64,000 nucleotides of DNA from JANPPS01 sp965246925 (GTDB lineage: Bacteria; Pseudomonadota; Alphaproteobacteria; Acetobacterales; Acetobacteraceae). The notes under the pieces are model-generated. The model was not told where the DNA came from and made no database searches. It saw nothing but the letters and a program-made list of their open reading frames with translations. Numbering within the stretch: the first letter of the stretch is position 1; the number at the start of each line of letters is the position of its first letter. The stretch is taken from positions 1,426,001 through 1,490,000 of the forward strand of contig OZ251994.1 of assembly GCA_965246925.1 (NCBI GenBank), in the 5' to 3' direction. Shown here one piece after another: positions 40,819 through 48,917 of this stretch. Position numbers and translations under genes: made by a program.

Positions 40819-42140
40819 AGGCCGATCATGGAGAGCAGGGCCACCAGGGCCGCGGCGGCGGAGATGGCCCAGGGCATGTCCGCCGCCGTGCGCAGGGTTT
40901 GCGCGATGCTCCGATCGAACGCCCCCTGATTGATGGCGATCGTGCGGTCGATCGCCGACTGCGCCTCGGCAAACGCTCCGGCACCCCCCTTGGCCTCGAG
41001 CCATAGCGACACGGCGGCCTGGCGGTCGCCCATCTGCAGGTTCTGCACCCGCTGCACCATCGCCCCGGCGCTCGCGAGCTTGTCCACGCTGGCGACCGCC
41101 GCTTCCTGCTCGGCACGCCCGAACGTCACGTTCTTCAGCTCCTGGCCCAGCAACCCGCCCAGCTCCGGCTTGGGCACATCGCCATTGGCCGGCGTGAACT
41201 GCCCATCCGCGACGAGGCGCGCCCGCGCGAGCTGCGTCAGCGGCTCGCCAGTCAGGTTCTTGGCCGCCTGGTCCAGCCTCACCTGTGCGGACGGCCGGGT
41301 GGCGGGGTCCAGCAGCCAGAGCGACATGGCGGAGCGCAGCTGGTTCACCTCCGCCTTCGCGTCGAACAGGACGCGCAGGCTGTCATAGGCGTCGTTCTTG
41401 GCGGACCGCAGCGCCTCCCGCTCGGTCACCACGGCGGTCGCGAACCAGAGCGCGGTGACGGTGGTGACCGCGGTGGCCAAGACCAGCGGCGGGTTGATGA
41501 CGCGGCGGGTGCGCCGGGTGAGCCAGCCCTGGGTCAGGATGAGGCTAAGGTTCAGCAGCACGAACCCGCCCGTCCCCAGCAGCAGGCCCTTCAGCAGCGA
41601 CCCGGCGCGGTAGGTCGCGTAGCGCCGCTCCAGCTCGTCCGCGTTGGCGGCCGCCAGCGCCCGCGCCTCCGGCATCGCGAACCGGTTGCCGACGCGGCTG
41701 GCCCACTGCACGCGCTGGGACGTGATGAAGCTGTCCCCGGCGCCGATGTAGCGCGCCTCCATCACGGCCCGTTCGAACATGCCGGTCGCCTGCTGCAGGG
41801 CGCGGAGCGGGGCGGCCTCGGCCTCGCCATAGGTGACGTTGCGCGCGGCCTCCACCATGTCGGCGCCCAGCCGGTCCCGCGCGATGGAGTAGGCGAGCGA
41901 CGTGCCGGTCGCCGCGCCGCCGTCGGTCAGGCTGTCGGCCAGCACGGCGGCGTCCATGTCGGACAGCGTCGCGGCCATGCGGAGGCCGAGTGCGACCGAC
42001 GGCTCGGCGTCACGCCCGATGGTCTGCGCGGCGTCCCGCACTCCGGCCGCCGCCCAGAGCGACCCGGCCGCCGCCAGCCCGCACAGCAGCAGGATCAGTG
42101 CCATGACTGCCAGCAGCCGGCGAGGCGTATCCAGCGTCAC
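40791..42140 (-). CDS. GlnX-like four-helix membrane sensor
   Basis: A 449-residue protein with four predicted membrane helices: about 9-31, 183-203, 217-238 and 424-441. Two extracytoplasmic helical domains of similar size lie between helices 1-2 and 3-4, each opened by an arginine- or alanine-rich helix (GVRDAAQTIGRDAEPS; TEREALRSAKNDAYDS). This double-domain, MCP-like layout and length match GlnX, which controls PknG in actinobacteria. GTG 42140 overlaps the FHA stop by one base. The partner binding protein GlnH is absent here, so the ligand route differs. Confidence 0.78.
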   Translation of the reverse strand: MTLDTPRRLLAVMALILLLCGLAAAGSLWAAAGVRDAAQTIGRDAEPSVALGLRMAATLSDMDAAVLADSLTDGGAATGTSLAYSIARDRLGADMVEAARNVTYGEAEAAPLRALQQATGMFERAVMEARYIGAGDSFITSQRVQWASRVGNRFAMPEARALAAANADELERRYATYRAGSLLKGLLLGTGGFVLLNLSLILTQGWLTRRTRRVINPPLVLATAVTTVTALWFATAVVTEREALRSAKNDAYDSLRVLFDAKAEVNQLRSAMSLWLLDPATRPSAQVRLDQAAKNLTGEPLTQLARARLVADGQFTPANGDVPKPELGGLLGQELKNVTFGRAEQEAAVASVDKLASAGAMVQRVQNLQMGDRQAAVSLWLEAKGGAGAFAEAQSAIDRTIAINQGAFDRSIAQTLRTAADMPWAISAAAALVALLSMIGLWQRLREYR

Positions 42141-42742
42141 TAGCGCGCCTTCACGATCAGCCGGGTCCAGCAGCCCATGGTAACTTGATCGCCCTCCGCC
42201 AGCGGCGTGGGCAGGTTCGGCTCGAGCGGGGTGCCGTTCAGCCGGGTGCCGTTCATGGAGCCGAGGTCGAGCACGGTCAGCGCGCCATCCACCGCGCGCA
42301 GGATGCGGGCGTGGCGGCGGGAGATGCCGGGGTCGTTGATGGCGAGCTCCGGATGAATGTCCTCGCTATCCGAGCGGCGTCCGATCAGGTGGTCCGAGAG
42401 ATCCAGCGGAAACAGCCGCTCCCGCTCATCGGCCGGCAACGGGTCCTCGGCCCGGCGGAGCGAGGGATCGACCAGGGCCCTGATATCCCAGCCTAACCTT
42501 ATGAGGGGCGGTCCTACCGGCGGGGGCGCCGGGGTGATCACGGCGGCGGAGAAGGGCTGCTTGTTCAGGAAATCGTAGCGGCAGGTGTCGCAATAGCGCG
42601 CGAACGGGCCGGGGCGCGCCTCGCCGCAGACGGGACACGCCTCGGGCCCCGGCGCGGGCGCCGTTTGCATCGCCGCGCCGCACTCTGAGCAGAACTCGGA
42701 ATCGGCCGACAGCTCACCGCATTTGGCGCAGCGGACGGTCAA
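42140..42742 (-). CDS. FHA protein with two zinc ribbons
   Basis: A 200-residue protein. Two zinc ribbons (Cys5, 8, 18, 21 and Cys36, 39, 51, 54) precede a proline-rich linker and a C-terminal FHA domain with LIGRRSDSEDI (Arg122-Arg123), SRRH (141-144) and the Asn of SMNGTRLNG (Asn164), the residues that read phosphothreonine. It resembles GarA/OdhI, the FHA substrates of PknG, but lacks the N-terminal ETTS phosphorylation motif. TTG 42742 overlaps the vWA stop (TTGA). Likely reader of kinase signals in this operon. Confidence 0.9.
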   Translation of the reverse strand: MTVRCAKCGELSADSEFCSECGAAMQTAPAPGPEACPVCGEARPGPFARYCDTCRYDFLNKQPFSAAVITPAPPPVGPPLIRLGWDIRALVDPSLRRAEDPLPADERERLFPLDLSDHLIGRRSDSEDIHPELAINDPGISRRHARILRAVDGALTVLDLGSMNGTRLNGTPLEPNLPTPLAEGDQVTMGCWTRLIVKAR

Positions 42743-44001
42743 TCGCGCTTGGCCCGCACGGTCCGGGTGCTGCCGACGTCGAGGTCCATGACCGCCACCT
42801 TCGCCGCCCCCTGGCGGATGCGCAGCGTGCCGGCATCCCCCTCCACCACCTGGCGCAGGCGGCGCGTGGTCTCGGCGTCCCCGGATTGCTCGGCCAAATG
42901 TAGGGCGCGGCCCAGGTGCAGGGTGGCCGTCGCCTCGTCATGCCGGCCCAGCGCCTCGAGCCCTTCCTGGATCGCCTGCGCCTTTTCCGCCTGACCGCTG
43001 TAGTGCGCCACCTGCGCATCGATCCGCGCCGTGAGCCCGGCATCGGCGGTCCAGCTTACGGTCACGTTGCCGCCGGGCACGGCCTCCCCGCCCGAGGCGT
43101 TGCCCGGGACGATGCCCGTCATGATGCTGGGGCGGCAGACCAGCATCTGCTCCCCCACCGCGAGCGGTGTCACCTCGAAATGGGCGAAGTAGTCCTGCGT
43201 GCCCTCACCCCACGCGCCCAACGGCACGTCCACCGCGCGCTGATCGACCGGGATCAGCCGGCTGGTGAGGTCGATCTCGGCCGGGAACGCCTGTTTCACG
43301 CTCACCAGCCGGCTGTTCTTCGGCATCCAGAGCCGGAGCCGGACGTCCGCCACGGATTTGCCCAGCGCGGCCGCCAGCGTGTCGTGGAAGTCCTGCGCCA
43401 TGCCCGCCGGATCGGCCACAAGTTGCGCCGTGCCCAGCAGGGCGGAGGCGATGGCGCGCAGCTGCGCCGGGGACCAATCCGTGCCGACCCCGCGGCAATC
43501 CGCCTGGAACGACCCGGCGCATTCGCGAAGCGCCGCTTGCAGCACATCCTCATCCGTCGTGTCGTTCTGGCCGTCCGTCAGCATGATGGCCTGGCACACG
43601 GCGCCGGGCCGGGTCTGAAACACACGCTTGGCCTCTAGCAAGGCGCGGGACATGACGGTGCCGCCGCCCGCCTCCATGCGCTGAATGGCCTGATGCGCCG
43701 CCCGGCGCCCGGCCTCGTCCATGCGGACCGGGCCAACGACCAGGTGCGGCGTGACCTCGAACGACAGCACGAACGCCTCGGTATCGGCGTCCATCTGATC
43801 GACCGCGACGCGGAGCGCGTGCTTCAGCGCCTCCATCTTCGGCCCGGCCATGGAGCCCGACCGGTCGGCGATCAGCCCCACGACCCGGTGCACCGCCCTC
43901 GCTGGCGCGGCGCCGCTGGCGCTCAGGCTGAACACCGCGTCGGCGCGGGTGGCGCCGGGGCTGAGGTATTGGTTGAGGAAGGTCTCGATCTTGAACTGCA
44001 T
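42739..44001 (-). CDS. von Willebrand factor A domain protein
   Basis: A 420-residue protein. The vWA domain occupies residues 35-230 with an intact MIDAS metal site: Asp46-Arg-Ser48-Gly-Ser50, Thr115 in AGGGTVMS, and Asp143 in LTDGQND. A beta-rich domain follows (about 240-330) and a helical region around SGQAEKAQAIQEGLEAL near the end. vWA proteins of this kind (TerY-like) occur in stress-response operons with PP2C and kinases. ATG 44001 has a GGAG site. No signal peptide, so it acts in the cytoplasm. Confidence 0.9.
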   Translation of the reverse strand: MQFKIETFLNQYLSPGATRADAVFSLSASGAAPARAVHRVVGLIADRSGSMAGPKMEALKHALRVAVDQMDADTEAFVLSFEVTPHLVVGPVRMDEAGRRAAHQAIQRMEAGGGTVMSRALLEAKRVFQTRPGAVCQAIMLTDGQNDTTDEDVLQAALRECAGSFQADCRGVGTDWSPAQLRAIASALLGTAQLVADPAGMAQDFHDTLAAALGKSVADVRLRLWMPKNSRLVSVKQAFPAEIDLTSRLIPVDQRAVDVPLGAWGEGTQDYFAHFEVTPLAVGEQMLVCRPSIMTGIVPGNASGGEAVPGGNVTVSWTADAGLTARIDAQVAHYSGQAEKAQAIQEGLEALGRHDEATATLHLGRALHLAEQSGDAETTRRLRQVVEGDAGTLRIRQGAAKVAVMDLDVGSTRTVRAKRD

Positions 44002-44020
44002 CAGGAAACTCCGGGCACCG

Positions 44021-45142
44021 TCACAACGCGTCCTGGGCGCGCAGGCCCTCCATCAGGCGGGTCCGGACCTCGCCCAGCTGCTGCACCGCCTGCTCGCGCC
44101 GGGCGCGGTTGTCGATGTCGATCTGGCGCCCGCGCTCGATGGTGGCCAGCATCTTGTCGGTGACCCGGCTGAGCGTTTCCACGTCCCCCGCCATATCGCC
44201 CTGGGTGCGCTTGGCGGCGGTGTAGGCCTGATCCAGCGCGTCGATGCCGATCTCCTGCAGCTCCCGCCCGATGCGCCGCCGGGCGGCCGTCGCGTCCGAG
44301 GCGCGGCTGATCTGATGCAGCGCGGCCACGCGGACGATGGCGGATTTGAGGTCCGGCAGGTCGAACAGGATGGTGTCCAGCGTGTTCTGGATCTCGATCC
44401 GCCCGGCCTGCTGCGCGGTGCGGATCTGCGGGATCGCCAGGATACCGCGGGTGAAGGCCACGTGCATGCGCACCAGCCGCGTCTCGAACGCGTCGATCTG
44501 CTCGGCCTGGTCGCGCAGCTGGGCCAGGCGGATCGCGTCCGTGCTGCCCTGCAGCGCCGCACGCTCGGCATTGAATTCATCGCGCAGCCGCAGCAATGCC
44601 CGCTGGCCGCCGGCGATCCAGACCTCGATCTCGCGCAGATTGGCCTCGCTCGCCTCCAGCAGCCGGTCCATCCCCGCATTGCTGGCGCGGAGCTTGCCCA
44701 GATGCAGCTCGGCCCGCCGCTCGATCTCCGCCATGTGGGTGGTGATCTGGGTGTGCATGGCGCGGAACTTGCGGAAGGCGGAGTAATACTTGCCCACGAT
44801 CGGCAGGCCCCCGAGGAAGCTGTGCACGCCCTCCGCCTCCCGCTTCACGGCCGGCAGGTTCAGCGCCCTGATGTCGGTCGCAAGCTCCGTCACGAGCTCA
44901 CCAGCGACGCCGATATCGTCCGCCTTGGTCCCGGTCAGCAGCTGGTCCAGGAAGCCCGACATCTTGCGCTGCGGCCCGGCGCCGAACGTGGCGATGGCGG
45001 TGCTGTCCCGGGCGGTCACGCTTTGCGCGATGATCTCCACCTGCTGCCGGCTCTTGTCGTCCATGCGCTGGACATCGACCATGTCGGAGGGGGCCAGCCG
45101 CAGCGCCAACGCAGGTACACCAGCCGAAACCGTGTCAGACAC
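44021..45142 (-). CDS. TelA-like protein (toxic anion resistance family)
   Basis: A 373-residue, soluble, highly helical protein. The core segment LGGLPIVGKYYSAFRKFR, then HMAEIERRAELHLGKLRASN and REIEVWIAGGQRAL, follows the TelA/KlaA pattern, in which a glycine-rich turn links two long helices. TelA is associated with tellurite resistance and general envelope stress, but its biochemistry is unknown. Translation begins at GTG 45142, preceded by GAGG. It is the first gene of the seven-gene PknG operon; vWA follows after 19 bases. Confidence 0.85.
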   Translation of the reverse strand: MSDTVSAGVPALALRLAPSDMVDVQRMDDKSRQQVEIIAQSVTARDSTAIATFGAGPQRKMSGFLDQLLTGTKADDIGVAGELVTELATDIRALNLPAVKREAEGVHSFLGGLPIVGKYYSAFRKFRAMHTQITTHMAEIERRAELHLGKLRASNAGMDRLLEASEANLREIEVWIAGGQRALLRLRDEFNAERAALQGSTDAIRLAQLRDQAEQIDAFETRLVRMHVAFTRGILAIPQIRTAQQAGRIEIQNTLDTILFDLPDLKSAIVRVAALHQISRASDATAARRRIGRELQEIGIDALDQAYTAAKRTQGDMAGDVETLSRVTDKMLATIERGRQIDIDNRARREQAVQQLGEVRTRLMEGLRAQDAL

Positions 45143-45280
45143 GCTTCACCCCTCGCTTGCTGCGTCCATCTTACGGCATTTCCGGGCGGCGCCAAAGGGG
45201 TGCCGCTGCACCGGACTGCGCTGGGGTCCTCGCCCGGCGTGACGCTTAGGGGCCGACGCCTGCCGTTTCCCTCACCCCAA

Positions 45281-45301
45281 CCCTCTCCCGAGGGGAGAGG
45301 G
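45281..45301. repeat. REP-like palindrome
   Basis: CCCTCTCCC (45281-45289) and GGGAGAGGG (45293-45301) form a perfect 9-bp stem with a 3-base loop, preceded by CCCTCACCCCAA. It is the same family as the hairpins at 33204-33252 and 33341-33361. It lies in the 241-base gap between the aldehyde dehydrogenase and TelA-like genes. The rest of that gap shows no gene. Confidence 0.75.
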
Positions 45302-45383
45302 GGCGTCGCTCCTCTTCTTAATTTCCCTCTTCCTTTGGGAGATGGCCGCGGGCTTCCGGTGCTGTCCAACCGGCCTCGAGACG

Positions 45384-46805
45384 CTACGGCCCGGCCAAGG
45401 CCCGGACCAGCCACTGCATTCCGCGTCCATACGGTGCCGACAGATACGCGAAGCCGCTGAACCGCCCGGGCTTATACACGCCCCGCGCGTGCGACAGGCG
45501 GCGGAAGCCGTCTTGGCCGTGGTAGGCGCCCATGCCGGAGGGGCCGATGCCGCCGAACGGCAGGTCATCCTGCACGCAATGCAGCAGCGTGCCGTTCACC
45601 GTGACGCCGCCCGAGATGGCGCGGGACAGCACCTGGTCCGTGCTGGCCTGGTCGTGCGAGAACACGTACAGCGCCAGCGGACGCGGCCGGGCGTTGACGA
45701 ATGCGATCGCGGCGCCGAGATCCGTGTAGCCGATAATGGGCAGCACGGGGCCGAAGATCTCGTCCTGCATCAGCCCGCCATCCGGCGGCGCGCCCAGCAC
45801 GACGGCGGGCGCCAGCTTGCGTTCGGCGGGCGCGTCCTCGAGCCGCTGCACGCGCGCCCCCGCCGCCACCGCCGCATCGATCAGGCCGGACAGCCGGGCG
45901 TAGTGCCGGTCGGACACGATGCTGGTGTAGTCGGGGTTGCCGCCGATAGTGGGGTAGAGGCGCCGCGCCTCCGCCAGCACGGCATCCGCGAATGCCTGCT
46001 CCTGCCCGGCCGGGACCAGGGCGTAGTCGGGCGCAATGCAGGTCTGCCCGGCGCTGAAGAACTTGCCGATGGCGATGGTCTTGGCCGCCGCCGCCAGGCC
46101 GTAATCCGGGCAGACCAGCGCGGGCGACTTGCCGCCCAGCTCCAGCGTGACCGGCACCAGGTTCTCGGCGGCGGCGCGCATGACCTGCCGTCCGACGCCG
46201 GTGCTGCCGGTGAACAGCAGGTGATCGAGCGGCAGGGCGCATACCGCCTGCGCCACCTCCGGCCCGCCCAGCACGGTGGCGACCTGCGCCGGGTCATACA
46301 GGCGGCCCAGCATGTTGGCCAGCAGGGCGCTGAACCGGGGGGTGAACTCGGACGGCTTCAGGATCACCCGATTGCCCGCCGCCAGCGCATCGACCAATGG
46401 CGAGACGCTCAGCAGAAGCGGGTAGTTCCAGGGTGCGACGATGCCGACGCAGCCGAGCGGACGGTATTCGACCCAGGCGCTGCCGGGCTGGAAGCTGACG
46501 TCCACCCGGCGCCGCGTCCGCCTCATCCAGCTTGCAAGGTGCCGCCGGGCGAACTTTATGGCCGCAAGCACGGGCACCACTTCGGCGATCATGGTTTCGG
46601 GCCGGGCGCGGTGGCCGAAATCGGCCGAGATGGCGGTGGCCAGCGCAACCTTGTGCGCGCGGATGGCGGTGGCCAGCAGGGCCAGGCTGTGCCGCCGCTC
46701 GTCCAGCGTGGGGGCCGCCGCGCTCTGTGCCGCGTGGCGTTGCAGCGCCAGGATGGCCGCCGGGTCGGTATGCGTCAGGCCGGGGTTGCTAACACCTGTG
46801 TCCAT
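45384..46805 (-). CDS. Aldehyde dehydrogenase (coniferyl-aldehyde type)
   Basis: NAD(P)-dependent dehydrogenase of 473 residues from ATG 46805, preceded by AAGGAG. Catalytic features are PWNYPLLLSV, TGSTGVGRQVM, LELGGKSPALV (general-base Glu), SAGQTCIAPDY (nucleophile Cys) and EIFGPVLP. The C-terminal hydrophobic segment and sequence are close to coniferyl aldehyde dehydrogenase, or long-chain fatty aldehyde enzymes. It lies 23 bases after the ATP-grasp ligase, so it may be co-transcribed with the possible peptide-modification genes. Substrate unknown. Confidence 0.9.
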   Translation of the reverse strand: MDTGVSNPGLTHTDPAAILALQRHAAQSAAAPTLDERRHSLALLATAIRAHKVALATAISADFGHRARPETMIAEVVPVLAAIKFARRHLASWMRRTRRRVDVSFQPGSAWVEYRPLGCVGIVAPWNYPLLLSVSPLVDALAAGNRVILKPSEFTPRFSALLANMLGRLYDPAQVATVLGGPEVAQAVCALPLDHLLFTGSTGVGRQVMRAAAENLVPVTLELGGKSPALVCPDYGLAAAAKTIAIGKFFSAGQTCIAPDYALVPAGQEQAFADAVLAEARRLYPTIGGNPDYTSIVSDRHYARLSGLIDAAVAAGARVQRLEDAPAERKLAPAVVLGAPPDGGLMQDEIFGPVLPIIGYTDLGAAIAFVNARPRPLALYVFSHDQASTDQVLSRAISGGVTVNGTLLHCVQDDLPFGGIGPSGMGAYHGQDGFRRLSHARGVYKPGRFSGFAYLSAPYGRGMQWLVRALAGP

Positions 46806-46828
46806 GACGGGTCTCCTTGGCGGCGACC

Positions 46829-47749
46829 CTACACCCCGGCCAGATACTCCGCCACCGCTTGCGCGATCGGCTGGCCGGTATTGGCCTCGAAATACGAGAA
46901 CGCCGGGCAGGGGTTCACCTCGAAACAGAAATACTCGTCGTCTGGCGTGCGCTTCAGGTCGATGCCCACGAAGGGCAGATCGAGCGCCGCGGCCAGCGCG
47001 ACGCACCGCGCCACCAGCGCATCCGGCAGGTCGATCGCGCGCAACTCCGCCGTGCCGCCCTGCTTCCGGGCATAGCGGTAGTCCACGCGGTCACTGACGA
47101 TCTCGGTCGCGAAGGCCCGATCGCCGATGACGTGCACGCGGATGTCTGGGCCGGGGACCAGGGCCTGGAACTGCACCGGGCACCAGCGGATGAGGCCGAG
47201 CCGGTCCAGGTCCGCAGCGCCCAGGGAATGCACGACCGAGCGGACGGCGGAGATGGACTTGTAGATGACGGTGCCGTGCTGGCGCTGGAACTCCAGCACG
47301 GCGGCCGGGTCGTTGGTGATGAGGGTTTCCGGAACCGAGAACCCGTGCTGCGCGATCAGCTGCGCCTGATACGGCTTGGACCCGTTGGACCCCTGCGGCG
47401 CCGCCCGGTTCACCATCCGGCCCGGCGCGACCTCCAGCCAGCGATACAGCGCGTCATGAAAGCCGCGCGCGTGAGTGCGGATTGGCGAGCCCTCGGGCTC
47501 ATCGCGCACCTCCGGCAGCACGCGGTCGTCCATCAGGCGGATGTAGGCGGCGGTGAGGGCGGTCAGGTCATGCACGGTGCCGCCGAGGTCCATTTGCCCG
47601 GTGACCTCGCCGCCCCGCACCTCCCACTCCAGGTGGCAGTCCGCCACGTTGCGCTGATTGAACATGAGGTAGGGAGCGCCGATGACGTCGAGCGCGTCCC
47701 GCACCATGGCCAGCGGACGCTCGCTCGGGATGCCGCAGAGCAGGATCAT
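46829..47749 (-). CDS. ATP-grasp ligase of the MvdD/graspetide type
   Basis: A 306-residue ATP-grasp enzyme. The N-terminal domain has YIRLMDDRVLP and the segment WLEVAPGRMVNRAAPQG; the ATP-binding part has Lys164 (VIYKSI), CPVQFQALVPGPDIRVHVI (with Arg204) and the metal-binding FVGIDLKR (Asp264), CFEVNP (Glu277, Asn279) and FSYFEANTGQPIAQAV at the end. The last block is typical of MvdC/MvdD-like maturases, which join side chains of ribosomal peptides. All catalytic residues are present. It overlaps the preceding gene by 4 bases (ATGA). Confidence 0.85.
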   Translation of the reverse strand: MILLCGIPSERPLAMVRDALDVIGAPYLMFNQRNVADCHLEWEVRGGEVTGQMDLGGTVHDLTALTAAYIRLMDDRVLPEVRDEPEGSPIRTHARGFHDALYRWLEVAPGRMVNRAAPQGSNGSKPYQAQLIAQHGFSVPETLITNDPAAVLEFQRQHGTVIYKSISAVRSVVHSLGAADLDRLGLIRWCPVQFQALVPGPDIRVHVIGDRAFATEIVSDRVDYRYARKQGGTAELRAIDLPDALVARCVALAAALDLPFVGIDLKRTPDDEYFCFEVNPCPAFSYFEANTGQPIAQAVAEYLAGV

Positions 47750-48459
47750 ATCGGCGCCCCGCCCAAGGCATCGGCGAGTGCATCGATGAGGGGGGCGCCG
47801 CCCTGGGTCAGTTCAGGGCGGGGCGTGGCGCCCTGCATCTGCCAATGCCGCGCCCGGGTGAGGGTCACGCCGAGTAGGCCCTCGTTGGCGAGCGCCGCCA
47901 GCCGGACGCAGCCCGCGGCGATCCGCGGCGGGATAGTGGGCGGCGCCACGGCGCGCGTGCCCACGACGAAGACGGTGGTGCCGTCGGGCGGGACCCAGGA
48001 TGCGTTGGGGTCGGTGCGGTCGGTATGCCGGTACGGCGCCACCGCGAGCCCGGCCTGCCCGGCCAGCACCGCCCACTCCGCCTGATGCCGCCAGAGCCCG
48101 CCCAGACCCTGCGGCTTCGGCCGGTTCAGCATGGGGCCGGGCATAGCGTGCAGCCAGCTGAGGAACAGGGCGTTCAGCTCCTGTATGGCATAGTCCCGGT
48201 CCGGCCCGCCCAGGCTCTGGCCTTGAATGTAGCCTAGCCGGTTCAGCACGCCCGGGGCGTCCACGCTGGACACGGTCCGGCCGTCCGCCAGGGTCAGCGT
48301 GACCGTGGCGGCGCCGGTCCGGCTGATCCGGTGTTCCCATCGCACCGCCCGCTCCAGCTCACCACCGGTGATGAGCTGGGTGGGGACGTCGCGGGCCTGG
48401 AGCTGTGCGGCCGCCCAATAGGCGGCGGTGTCGAACGGCTCGCATAGCACCAGGACCAT
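47746..48459 (-). CDS. Degenerate ATP-grasp paralogue
   Basis: A 237-residue protein not recognised as a known family at first sight, but it parallels the adjacent ligase in order. Its ALFLSWLHAMPGPMLNRPKPQG matches ALYRWLEVAPGRMVNRAAPQG, and its VFVVGTRAVAPPT matches VHVIGDRAFATEI. The final GGAPLIDALADAL lines up with TGQPIAQAVAEYL. The central ATP-binding segment carrying the lysine is missing, and the acidic and Asn metal ligands are replaced (GVTLTRA; ATPRPEL). So it is probably a catalytically dead subunit. It lies between the Lys/Glu-rich gene and the ligase. Confidence 0.75.
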   Translation of the reverse strand: MVLVLCEPFDTAAYWAAAQLQARDVPTQLITGGELERAVRWEHRISRTGAATVTLTLADGRTVSSVDAPGVLNRLGYIQGQSLGGPDRDYAIQELNALFLSWLHAMPGPMLNRPKPQGLGGLWRHQAEWAVLAGQAGLAVAPYRHTDRTDPNASWVPPDGTTVFVVGTRAVAPPTIPPRIAAGCVRLAALANEGLLGVTLTRARHWQMQGATPRPELTQGGAPLIDALADALGGAPI

Positions 48460-48463
48460 GGGG

Positions 48464-48901
48464 CTAGCCCTGGCCGGGTTCGTCTTTCAGGGCGCCCTGG
48501 CTCAGGTCGGGGCGCTGATCCTGACCAATGAAGTGGGCGGGACCCCCTTGCAGCGGGCCGGGCTGGATGCCGCCGGTGGGGTCGGGCGGGCCTTCGAAGA
48601 CGATCTTTTCGGGATGCTCGATCTTGATCAGTTCCTTGTGGTCCTTGATCTCGATCTTCTCGTGCTTGGTGTCCTTGTGTTCCTTGAACTCGTTCTTTTC
48701 GTGCTTTTCGACCTTGGAGTCCTTGTGCTCCTTGGTTTCGTTCTTCTCGAGTTTTTCGATCTTGTGGTCTTTGTGCTCCTTGAACTCGTTCTTCTCAAGC
48801 TTTTCGGGCTTCTCCTTGTGATCCTTGATTTCGGACTTCAAGTTCTCTTTGGCGAGCTTCTCGACGGCTTGCTTTTGGGCAGACGGCGACTTGTCGGACA
48901 T
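48464..48901 (-). CDS. Lys/Glu-rich repeat protein, putative ligase substrate
   Basis: A 145-residue, very hydrophilic protein with no signal peptide. Residues 31-90 are built of an almost exact 16-residue repeat, K-x-E-K-x-E-K-N-E-x-K-E-H-K-D-x, in three full and one partial copy. The last third is glycine/proline-rich and ends with HFIGQDQRPDLSQGAL. It starts at ATG 48901 behind GAGGAGG. The dense Lys, Glu, Asp and Thr content next to two ATP-grasp genes suggests a side-chain cross-linked precursor. A plain charged stress protein is the alternative. Confidence 0.7.
   Translation of the reverse strand: MSDKSPSAQKQAVEKLAKENLKSEIKDHKEKPEKLEKNEFKEHKDHKIEKLEKNETKEHKDSKVEKHEKNEFKEHKDTKHEKIEIKDHKELIKIEHPEKIVFEGPPDPTGGIQPGPLQGGPAHFIGQDQRPDLSQGALKDEPGQG
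48632..48811 (-). repeat. 48-bp tandem repeats coding a Lys/Glu motif
   Basis: Codons 31-90 of the Lys/Glu-rich gene fall into 48-base units encoding the 16-residue repeat; units begin at residues 31, 47, 63 and 79, the last truncated. The copies differ at the second and fifth residues and at the position after Asn-Glu (Phe or Thr), so they have diverged for some time rather than arising recently. Confidence 0.85.
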
Positions 48902-48917
48902 GGTGGGCCTCCTCGGG

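Noticed and set aside
43850..47075. Long plus-strand frames at 43850-45460 and 45342-47075
   Set aside because: Both mirror the vWA/TelA and aldehyde dehydrogenase genes; no recognisable motif.
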